From assembly GCA_038503035.1 (NCBI GenBank), contig JAVSML010025535.1:875019-939018 (forward strand): DNA of 64,000 nt, given 5' to 3'. This DNA is from Crocodylus rhombifer (lineage: Eukaryota > Chordata > Crocodylia > Crocodylidae). The notes under the pieces are model-generated. The model was given only the letters and a program-made list of their open reading frames with translations, did no database searches and was not told the DNA's origin. Position numbers and translations under genes: made by a program. Below are positions 48,701 through 60,700 of this stretch, piece after piece. Position 1 is the first letter of the stretch; every line of letters begins with the position of its first letter.

Positions 48701-51700
48701 GTGCAGGCAGAGTGAGGGGGGAAAAAAAATCATACAGCCCTTTTTCAAAAGCTGATACTGAACCTTGGTACACTGGGCACTTACAGTTCAAGTCAGGCGT
48801 TGGCTACTGTTTCTACTTTATGGTTGCTTTTACAGCCACAATTAAAAATCCTGATATCTGCAGAAGCAATAGTCCAGGGAAAATGCAAACTTAGCAGGCT
48901 CAGCTAAACAGCATGAACCAGGAGGGTTGTGCAAAGCTTCAGTCCCTGATCTGATTTGGCAGAGATTCAGCCCTACTCAGTGGCCAAATCTCTGAATCCA
49001 AATAGAATCAGAGGACCCTTTAATCTCTCTGAATTGACTTGGAGAGATTCGGAAAGATTCAGACAGAAACAGCTTTAAATGCTTTTTCTACATACCTCTA
49101 GGTACCATGAATGCTGCGATACTGGGGCAGATGGAGTGTCCCACAGGAGTGCGGGGGGCTCCCCAAGCAGACCTGGAAGTGTACCAGAAGCACTTTCAGC
49201 CCACTACCAGGTCCACTGGGAGCATGCTGGGGGTCCCCTGGTGCCCCCCAGCTTGGCAACTAGTGCCTCCTGGGTCTGGGGGCACCCAGGGTCCTCTTGT
49301 GGCCAACTGCTGAGCAGGGGGAGTGTGGGAGGGCGGCCCCAGGGTGCTCCCCAGCAGACCTGGAAGTAGACTAGAACTACTTCTGGTCCACTTCCAGGTT
49401 TGCCGCTGAGGATATGGAGGGCCTCATGCACCCCAGCATTGCAGCAGTCACGAGCCACACTGGTACCTCAATGTATGCAAGAAAATTTTTTTTTTAAAGC
49501 TGTGTCTATGAATCAGCATCGAATCTTCAGATTTGGATTTGGCCGAATCAAATCAGGGACAGTGATCTGAATCAACTAATTGAATGACTGTCCCTGATTC
49601 GGGCTGAATCCGAATCGAATAGGGCCCGTTCGCACACCCCTAATGAACAGTGCAGAACAACAGAAAGAAAAGCTGTGGAAGCAGAAACATGAAAGGCTCC
49701 ACAACCTATAGGAAATGCACTTCAGTTACGGGAGGTGAAGAGGTGCCAGGCAGAATAAAACCAAGACACATGGGTTCAGGGAAACAAGGGGAGATGAAAC
49801 ATGTGCTATAAAGACTACATGTGCAGTTGGGAAGTGAGTTCAGAACTCAATTATGACAGGTAAGGTCTTCTCTCAGAGAAGGTGCTCCACTCCCACTGAG
49901 AACTGAGAAAACCCAGTTGCATAAAAGTGTAAGTACATGCAGTGCATGGGGTATCTATAAACACCTTGCTCGCACTGTCCTCTAAATATTGGCTAATATT
50001 TCCTATGTGGGCTTCTTCTTTGGGCAAAAAGCTAAACATTACCTTTGATGAGAGGAAATGGTAGTAGCTATGAGTGAATAATTTACCTTATCCCTTTGAT
50101 GTTCACTGGACAAACAGTGCATACTGAAGCCCCCTGAAAAATGCTAAATACCTTAAAGACAGTGTTGGAGGGGGAAAGGGCAAGGATCATAAGGAAGAAA
50201 TCAGTATAATCCCAGCTTTTATTTAAAGACATTGTTGCATGTCTTAAAATTCACCTGATCTGCATCACAGCCTTGACATTAGCGCTGAAACTATGCCCCG
50301 AAGGTACTATATTGCAAAACAGCAACCAAGTACATAATTAAGACCACACAAATGCATTAAGCGCATGCATTAACCAAACCTAGAACAGGCCCGAGGTAGT
50401 TTCAACATCAACTCTGAACTTCCTATTTCACTGAGATTTTTGCAGCAACTCTACTCAACACAGAACTTTTGAATGCAATTAAAGAGTTGTTTTAGAAATA
50501 AATTAATTATTTTAAATGCAACTATGCTCTGATGTTATGGTAATGGGACTGTCAAAAAACCTAACACAGAGGTATGTTTCTTGTACAGATTTAACCTACC
50601 AGACCATAATGGTTACTTTGGATCCCATCCAACTTTTTGAATTAATGCATACTTTATTCAATAGCTTCAATTCCTAAAATTAGTATGGATTCCAGATTAA
50701 CTACAAATGACTCCAGATGCCAAGTTAAATCAATTTCTAAAGGACTTTTAAGGGAGCGGAATTTGACATTTTGAAATCATAATGGCTTTACTTGCTAAAT
50801 ACTTCTCAGTTGACAGGATTGCCAGTAAACCTTTAAGAACTGCATGTAGAATACAGTGGCTATATTCAAGTCTCATCCAAATATAACTGACAGAAATCAC
50901 GTGCTATCAGTTACTAGACGCTCAGCCACTAAAACTTTGTTTTAACCCCAAGCACAAAAGTGTTTTTTTAGACAAGTGTCCTTCACAGAGCACCCAAGAA
51001 TAAGACAAGCAAATAAAAAACAAAACAGCCCAGACCCACAACACTTAGAGAATTTCGGCAAGGCAGGATGGTGACTCTTAGGAAGTTTAATAAATACTTC
51101 TGAAATTAACCTAAACTACTGGTCTGCGATGTATGCAAGCTGTTCTTTGACTGTAAATGAAGGTCCGAATAAAGGTGCAAGATCAGGAATTCAGCAACAT
51201 TTGCAAAAAGCACTGGAGTGGCTATAAACTCCAGCAGAGATGCTCACTTTAACTGGGATTAGAATGAAGACAATGAGGAGACTTCCATGTTTTACTGTTC
51301 TCCTGTCTCCTTAATAAGCAGTTGCTAACAGCTAGGAGTAGGTCTATTTTAGAATTTAGTATATTTTGACTGAATGTAACAAGTGAGTCAGTCAATGGGG
51401 ATACAAAACAAAACAAATAAGAACTAAAATCTGCAGGACAGAAGCTGATAAACATCTGCAAGGAAAAAAATCTTCTGAGAAAAAAAAATGGCACATTTTT
51501 TACTCTTCTTTCTAAATGTGTCATCTACACCTTTCTGTAGTCTGCAGTTGATGAATGAAATATCAAAGCAGCTTTCAAGAAAACTAAGGGGAGGAAAAGA
51601 AAAAAAATGTTTTCTAAGGAGATGGAAAGGAAATGAGAAAACACATTAGCTGCATGCCTTCTCAAGACTTGAAAATGAACCAACAACAAAAATGTTCAAT

Positions 51701-54700
51701 TCAGGAAACCTGAATTGTTTGAAAAGGGTTGGGTTTTCTGAGCTGATCACCTTCCCCTGCTATTCTAAAGGATTTGTTTAAAGGGCTTGCCTTTCTCGCC
51801 CTGCTGAGTAGGTCTCCTCCACCCATGGATTCTGTTTCTCGAGTAAATCTTTTATGTTTGGACTATGTTGTCCGCTTTCTGTCAGATTTCATCTTGTATC
51901 ATTTTTGGACTGAAAAAAGAGATGTTTGAAGAGCAAAACTCATAATAATGGAACATGTTATTACAATGAGCAATCTTCTAGACTTTTTCCTTGGCTACAT
52001 TCGAAAGAACGCAGACATAGCCTTGTGCATTTCCTCCATCCTTTCCTTTTCACATACAGGGTCAAAAGTTTAGGCAAATATTTCTTTGAAAGTCTTTCTG
52101 CAGTACTCCATGTACAGTTTTAACAATTTTGATATTTTACAGCTGACTCCTAGTAATTTCCTCTGTTTTGGGAAATGCAGCACATCCATGAAAGCCAGTC
52201 AGTCTTTGATACAGCTTATTAAAACTGCAGACTAAAAGGAGTCAGAACCCCAGCAAGCTAGTTTAATGGTGATGCTCCATCCCAGGCAAAGAGTACCAGC
52301 AGCTCTGGGCAGCTAAGGAATATAAACATTGTTTCGCTCCTCCATACACAGAATCTACTGAAATATATAGGTTAGTGGCAGAAACTAAGGTCAGGGACCA
52401 AGTCACCTTTCCCTTTTCTTACTGGCTGTTATATTGTGAATCACTTCATAAGTGAAGTAGCCAAAGTCAAGAATCCTGAAAGAACAGAAATGTCTTCATC
52501 TGCATCTCACCTTTCATTCCAACTACAGGATTAACTATGCAGTTCACCCACTTCTTTCCCTCTAGACTCTTGAAGTGGCAGAGATGTACACTGGCATATT
52601 AGTCTATACATGTTGAACTCCAGAGATCCTACTATCTCACCACACTTTGCCAATCATATTACTAAAACTGTCATATCAGAACATGACAGAAGCAGCACAG
52701 CTTCCACCTTTGAAAATAACTGGAAGTTATTTCGGTTCCTAGTATAAATGTGCTAAAGAATCACCCTTTACACAGGGAGGTGTGATTTTTTTTCAGAGCT
52801 TCTCCATCTTTTCTCTCCTGTTTTTTTTTTGTTCTGCCTGGTGCCTTCCATCCATTAGACTCACGTGTCCCCCATGTAGCCTTTGTGTCTTTACTGCCAC
52901 TTTGTTGCGAAACTTTTCCCAATTGGGATGACAGGTGCATTCCCCAGTCATCTTGCATTTGAACCATTACCTGGTATTTTGCCCTCATCCTGATAAAGTT
53001 ACATACATTTACAGATATGTACTATGACAACCCACATCTTAACAACAACAGTAACAAAAAAAAGAGAGTTCTGATCTCACCTGCACCCAAAAGTTGTTTG
53101 TAATAAAGTAGTGATTCCCACGCAGAAGAAAATGGTCCCAATCAGTTGGCTGGTAGCCCACTGGTCAAACCCAACACACATGGCATCAGCTAGCAAAAAG
53201 GGTACTGCTATGGTTCCACTAAAACATGTCAGGTAGTGCTGTGAAAAGCAAGAAGGCATGCCTCATTAATACACCTAAAAGTACATATAAAATATAAACA
53301 AATCATTATGTTTTCTTGTGTGTTCAGCTAATTCTAGCCAGCTACTAATGACTCCTACTTCTGGACAACAAATTACACCGCTAACTGGTTACTGTTCTCA
53401 TTCTTGACAAGCGAGTATCTAGAGTGAGTATTTAGATAACCGAGCTGAAGCAGTTTAGAGATTTAAACAGACACACCACTCTCTCCACCTTTCAACATGC
53501 TTACACATGAATTCAGAATACATTTAAGAAGTTATTGAGCAAGAATATTATGTTGTAGATAGGATCTCAACTGATAAAAACAGGGCAAATTGTGCATTTA
53601 TTCTGCTTGGAGCCATGTAGTTTAATAAAAAGAGTACTCTGTTTAGGTTTGTTTAAAAAAGAATTCAAAAAACCCAACCCCTCTCAAAAAAAAACAAACA
53701 ACAAAAACCTAGAAGAATTCCTGTGGAGTTGGCTGAACTTGAATAAATGCCAAAGTAAAAGTAGATGCCTTTATTTTCTAAGGAGTAATTTGTTTGAGGA
53801 TCTCAAAGTACTATTAAACAAAAGCTCAACATTCCTGTGGGAGAGGTTTTATTAGCAGAGACACGGAGTTAGCTGTTTTTGCCTAAAGTCAGGAACAAGG
53901 CAGGGTAGATGCGCACCCTGTAGACAAACTAAGGCATATAGAGAGCGTAAGCTTTTGTGAACGAGAGCTCGGGGCTTCATCAGAGGCTTTGTTACTCGTT
54001 TGGAAAGACATAAGTGACAAGGGCTCATCCAACCTCTTATCAAGTCCATGACAGTCGGTATGATAATCCAGCTACTTATGCTATCCATTAGGCTGTACTA
54101 ACTAGCAAATGTACACTATATTCAAATGCCTAAAAGATGTCCAGCAAGTTCAGCAGGCTACAGGTGCTCTTTTTCATATCTCAACATCCTTCCAATGATA
54201 GAGCTGCTAGTCATTCCAATGAACTTGCTAGTCATTCCCAGAATTAACACTTTAAAGAGATTTTAGCACCTGTACTGCATCCCTCACTGCTTTCCCCTCA
54301 CCTGAATTCAAGAGATGACTTCTTGTTCTATCAATGAATGATTTTTAACACTTAGTTAAATACCCAGAGAGTGGTGGTGGATGGGTCTTTTTCCACCTGG
54401 AGGGATGTGGGCAGTGGGGTCCCGCAGGGCTCAGTCCTCGGGCCTGCACTGCTCAACATCTTCATCAGTGACTTGGACAAGGGGGTAAAAAGCACCTGTT
54501 CAAATTTGCAGACGACACTAAGATGTGGGGAGAAGTGGGAAAGCTAGAAGAAAGGAATAGGCTACAATCGGACCTAGACAGGTTACAGGGGTGGGCGGAT
54601 GAGAACAGGATGGGATTCAACACAGACAAGCGCAAAGTGCTGCACCTGGGGAGGAAGAACCAGCACCATACCCACAGGCTGGGGAACTCCCTTCTCGTCA

Positions 54701-57700
54701 GCACAGAGGCAGAAAAGGATCTTGAAATCATTATTGATGCCAAAATGAACATGGGCTGACAGTGTAGGGATGCAGTCAGGAAGGCCAACTGTACCTTGTT
54801 ATGCATCTATTAATGTATCACGAGCAGGTCCGAGGAGGTGATCCTCCCCCTCTATGCGGTACTGGTCAGGCCGCAGCTGGAGTACTGCGTCCAGGTCTGG
54901 GCGCCGCACTTCAGGAGGGATGTGGACAGCATGGAGAGGGTCCAGAGGAGGCCACTCGCATGATCAGGGGGCAGCAGGGCAGGCCCTACGAGGAGAGGTG
55001 ACAGGACCTGAACCTGTTCAGCCTCCACAAGAGTAGGCTGAGGGGGATCTAGTGGCCTGTTACAAACTAGTCAGAGGGGACCAGCAGGCACTGGGGGAGT
55101 CCCTGTTCCCCTGAGCACGACCAGGAGTGACCAGGAATAATGGTCACAAGCTGGCAGAGGGTAGGTTTAGGCTAGATATCAGGAGGCACGACTTCACGGT
55201 CAGGGCGGCTAGGGTCTGGAACCAGCTTCCAAGCGAAGTGGTGCTGGCTTCTACCCTGGAGGTCTTTAAGAGGAGGCTGGATGAACACCTAGCCGGGGTT
55301 GTCTGACCCCAGCATCCTTTCCTGCCATGGCAGGGGGTCGGACTTGATGATCTGCTCAGGTCCCTTCCAACCCTACAAACTATGAAATAAAACAACAAGC
55401 ATTACATAGCAGCCCAAGTAATTATTTCTTAAATGAATCTTCTGAAATTCCTGAAATGCAATAGCCGACCTGGAATATCAGTGTAGTGAAGAGGGAAATG
55501 GAGAGTAGGAAACAACAGGATGAATACCCTGCCATGAGAGGCTTATTTGCATTTAAAAGTAAGAATTAAAATTGGGCAGTATTGAAGGAGAAACTGAATA
55601 GACGCAGATATTTAAAGACACTCCCAACGGTTTTCACAGTCTCCCGCATTAACACTTTATCTGTTCTGCTTTACTCCCAGTCCATTGCCACATTACACTC
55701 AAGGAAATGGAGTAAGAATGGGCTTCAAGCTTTCCAGCTACCTTTAATAAATCAGAGGGACACAAAACCTTGAAGGTAAATTATAAGCAACTGCTCATCT
55801 TTATTATATTCACTCTATGAAATTAAATTAATATTAAATCTATTAAATTAATCTAGGTGGTGTCATCTGAACCCAGTGCTCTTTCCTGCCCAGAGCAGGG
55901 GGTTGGACTCGATGACCTACTGAGGTCCCTTCTGACCCTAACATCTATGAATAAATACATAGAAATTTTTTTAAAGATTGTAAACAACACCAAAGAAAAA
56001 AATCTCCACATCTTGAAAAATACCTGTAACCCTAAGAATATGCAGAGGTACCAAGGGGGAACATCCTCAATTGTGTATATCATGTCAGTTCTCTGTGCGT
56101 CTAAACTTCCACTGCTGTCCAACGTCTCCGCCAGAGAGCTCTGTCAAATTGAAAGATGGGGGAGGGGAAAAAATTAAAAGACAGCTGCAGTGAATATTAC
56201 AGAAGAATAAACTGAACTGGAAATATTAGGGTACTTAAAAGGCGCTCAGAAAAACACACCTGTATTATTTCCCAAACAACATTAATGCTCATTACAGCTT
56301 AAAAAACAAATCATACCTTTGAGATGACCAGTTGATATCCTCAGTTCTACAGCTACTGCATCTGTGTATAAAAGATGCGCTCTCTCAATCTCTCTCATAA
56401 CCTATCCCCTGCCTATTCATACTGACATAGTATAATGTTCACTTGTGATATAACTAATCTGGCAGCAAATTATGCCAAAGCAAATGGAGATTATCATGAT
56501 AGACTTGTTTGTGTATATACATATAAAAAAGGAGAGTGTGAAAAATGAGTATGTAGAAAAACAATCAACAACGGATGTTTCAACATAAAATGGCTTTACT
56601 TACATAATAGTTCTTAACTGAGGACAAGGGACTAGTTCCTTGTTGTAACAATTACTTCCTAAGCCTACTTTGAGTTGTCTCAATCCATTTTTATCTACCA
56701 GAGTTTTGCTTTTTACCCCACAGGATCTTAGTGAAGTAGGGTGGAAGTGACCTCACAAGGCCAACTAGTCCAGCTCCTTGCTCAAGGCAGAGTCATCTCA
56801 TCCTATCCCATCCAAGCATTTGTTTAACCTACTCTCAAAAACCCACAAGGATGGAGATTCCACAATTTCTCCAGGTAGCTCGTTCCAATGCTCAGACACC
56901 TTAGAAGTCACAAAGCTCATTCTAATCTCCAGCTTTCATTTCCCTGGCTACAGCTTGAGGCCATTGCACCTAGTCTTGTCCCCTACAGCCACAGAGAAAA
57001 GCCCATCTTCCTCCTCTCTATAATCACTCTTTAGGTATTTGAAGATTGTTAGCAACTCCCCCCCTCAGTCTTCTCTTCTGCAGGCTAAACAACCCTAGTT
57101 TTTTCAGCCTTTTCTCATAAGTCATAACTCCTACATGCTTAATGAAAAACATACCGATATAGTTATATCAGAGCAAGTTGGTGGTAGATTTACCACAGCC
57201 CAACCAAATTACTCTGGATTTACATAATAATTGAGATCCAAATCTGGCCTACATACTCGAATATGTCCTAGTTTGGAGGAGGTGGGTAAATGACTGAACA
57301 CTGAACTACATGTCCTGACATACCTTCCAGCCTGCCCACATATTCTGCTAAGCTTCCAAAAGCAACACAGTTGTTTTCAAAATACTTCTTAGTAAATAGC
57401 GTAAAAAAGATTAGTTTCCACACGGAAGACTTAAAGCTGAGAACAAAACACCTTGGTGCTTTTTAGTGCCAACAGCAGGAGGAAGAAATTTGATTTTTAT
57501 CATTTTAAGCCCTGGATGATAACTTATGCAACACTACCTTGCCCCAATTCCCATTTGGACTGAACAAACTCATGTGAGGAAGCCTACAACCAAGTTGGGA
57601 ACTCTGCCAGACTCGTGACTTCAGGTTAAGCGTTCTCCCCTTTTCACTTTTACTGCAATGCACCTAAGTATGACTCTCAAACAACCACCATTTAATTTAT

Positions 57701-60700
57701 CCTCTAACAGCTTATGGGAATCAACTGATCCATGACATTAGCTTTCCACACCAGGGTGATTTAGTAGAACACACAACTGCTTGGGCCACATTTTCACTTC
57801 TCAGGGAAGTTGCACATCAGCTTGTGGAAGAATGGAGACTTCAGGGGTATGGATAGAGTAAAATGATACAACTAGCCTAGAGGCCAACTCAAAGCAGTTG
57901 TTTAAGCGAGCACTTCTGTTTTATTAAAGCAAAAGGCACAGCTTAGGGTCACCAAGGAAGAATGGTTCCTTTTTTCTTCCAGTTAACAGACCAGCAGCAC
58001 CATTAAGGTGATGTTTTCACCGATGAAAACATGGTGTGTTTTTACAGCAGGATAGCTGCTGTGCAATAGACACTCCATTATGAAAACACAATGGAGACAA
58101 GCACTTTAGATTTACTGAGTGGCAAACCAAAAGAGGTCAAGCAAGGGTAGGTGACATAGCATGTACTATACATGAAAAACTCCGAGTGGTTTATCCCAAC
58201 TTACCATTTCAGAGATCTATGTGCCACGGGTTTGCTCACACAGTCTTTTTGTGTCTAAGCCTAACCAAGCCTAAGCAAAGTGATCAGAAAACTTGCAGCA
58301 TTTTATCTGATCCAATATCTTTTGTGACAAGTACAAGTCTTAATCATTCTATATCACTAGTAAACCAAAAATACTTTCCATCCTCTAAATTCATACTTGG
58401 CATACTTGCAGAGATTATTTTATTTTTGAAGGAGTCTTCAACTATTGTTATAATCCTGTCTGTTTTGTCTGCAAATGACAGCTGAGTCACCGGGCTTGAG
58501 AAATCCATTCAGTCATGAGTACATGATGCATGAAGTTGTCATAGGGCATGTATCATCAACTTTTACATAACCTAAGCTTTCATTCTTAAAGAAAGTGAAT
58601 GGGCTAGACCCATAATTAGTGTAAAGCCCTATCTAATATGCACCAAGGGAAAACAATTGTTATCATCTTAAATCTGCAGGGAGCCAACATCTTTGCTGCT
58701 CCTTGGCTCTTCGCTAAGCAATGGCCTGGTGAAAATCACCTGACTCCTTAATTCTGAGTCACCGGGCTTGAGAAATCCATTCAGTCATGAGTACAGCAGG
58801 ATGCGACCATTTAAGTGCTACCCACAGAATCCTAAATACCACCAGCAGAACACAATATATGGTTACAGTACAGGATATTGTACACGGCAACAGTTGCGTC
58901 TAACAGTAAATGGATAATTGATAAAGTCCTTTCCTTTCAGTTTGTGTGTTTCAAGTCATAGTAAATGGTCTAAATTTGAGCAGGCTTTAGTGAATAAAGT
59001 ACACAGTACAAAAACCAGAGAAATATCCAGAACGGCACAGGGCTAGCTGAACAATGAATGTCAAGTGTAATATTATTGTTGCTACACATGATTATCTTGG
59101 CTTCATACTGAGTAAGAAGGGGCAACGCATGAGAACCATGGAAGAGAGATAAAAATATAATTAAGACAGACAAACACATGCTTTGAAATCTGAAGACCTC
59201 TAATTTAGTTGTGCAATTCAATTCTCAATTTTCAATAAATCTGTTTATCAGGTTTTAACTGCTACCACCGGTAGACTTCATCTTAGCCATGGTCTATAGC
59301 ATCCAATATCAACACCAGGTAAAACCTGCAACTTGCCAGTTGTCAAAATACCCCTTTACTGAACCATATTTAACGAGTTACTCTATTAACCAACTTAAGT
59401 GATAGGAGGAATGATAAAAATCACAGTGGCACTCTTCCCAATTAACTCAGCCTCCACAGCAGAAAGCCACCAGATTTTCTATATCCAAACCCCTAGGTCT
59501 TTGTGGGGGGCTGGTGTTTTAGACGTTTTTGTCAGCAATGATAAAATTCTTCTGAAATAGATTGCAATTCAAAATGATACTGGTAATTAGCCTTTCAAAG
59601 CTATTACTAATGACACCTCAGAACTTCAAAAAGCAAACCAGGTAGTGTTACAGAAGCAGAACTACACAGCTCTAACTACTTTAGATATGCCCCTAATAGT
59701 TAACAAAGCACCCTTCCAAAAATGTTAATTATGGCCTTCCTAATAAAAAAGCACATTTCAAATCCAACGCTGATCATGAAATAAGACTGCAAGTCTTGTT
59801 TGGAATTTAGGTTAAAAACAGGCAGTGGTAAACCTGAGGAAGAGGCCAAGATTGTAAAGGAAGTCACTTGGATGTGGATGTCTAACTCCCATTTATGACT
59901 TTTGAAGTTGTTTTGCTGGTGATGGGGGAGACTTTCAAGGACAGATAGTGACAACATCACCAGTGTTTGTAGTCCTTTTATAAAATAAAAATAGAAAACA
60001 CTGCTAATATTTGCCATCACCTTATTAATCATTTTGCTAGAATATCACGTTTACTGAATTGCTGCTCATCATCCTGTGCTATCCAACTCATGGCTTCTTG
60101 GAAGGGGCAGGCAGGGAAATAACACTATTAACCATAGGAAGATCTCACCCATATTAGAAATTCACGTTGTGCAGCTGAATAAACACTAGGGACCTTTCTC
60201 AAGGAGCGTGATAAATTCTTAATGTTTCCTCTGCACAAACTACCCTATGCAAACTGTGTAGAACATTTAAGTCCTTATAAATGAGCATCCCTCTCAAAGC
60301 ATGTCTACCAGAACAAAAAGCCTGATCACTCTTTTAACTCAGTTCCTGACAGAACCAATTCACCCAAACACAACCACACCGTCCACTACCCACATGACCC
60401 ACGTAGCTATAATCTAACACCTTTAACATAATCAGCTCAAGTAATCTTCAAGGTATGGAACTGAATCTCTATGGGTACTGCAGAAGTTTGTTAGGCTCAT
60501 CTACAAGCTCAGAACTGAGCTGCTATTCTCATGGGCCACTTGACAAGCAGCACCCAACTTTGTGGCATGCCTGACAGCATGGACCGTGCAAAGGTTGCTA
60601 CTGCCCACCACTTCTCCCTCTCATGGAGGCATAGTGCAATCATTACATTGTATATGGATGGTATGGTGATGATGTGCATCCCTAATGCAAGGAGCAAGTT

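Larger units (their letters stand above)
47138..53080. other. SLC23A2 intron with CR1 and hAT-like insertions
   Basis: 5.9 kb. It holds an 820-bp CR1 copy and a 722-bp hAT-like element; the remainder is AT-rich and without recognisable genes. Confidence 0.75.
53239..56023. other. SLC23A2 intron with CR1 and hammerhead-like repeat
   Basis: 2.8 kb, mostly occupied by the CR1 copy at 54,370-55,388 and the decayed repeat at 53,845-54,110, plus a CR1 tail at 55,858. Confidence 0.75.
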
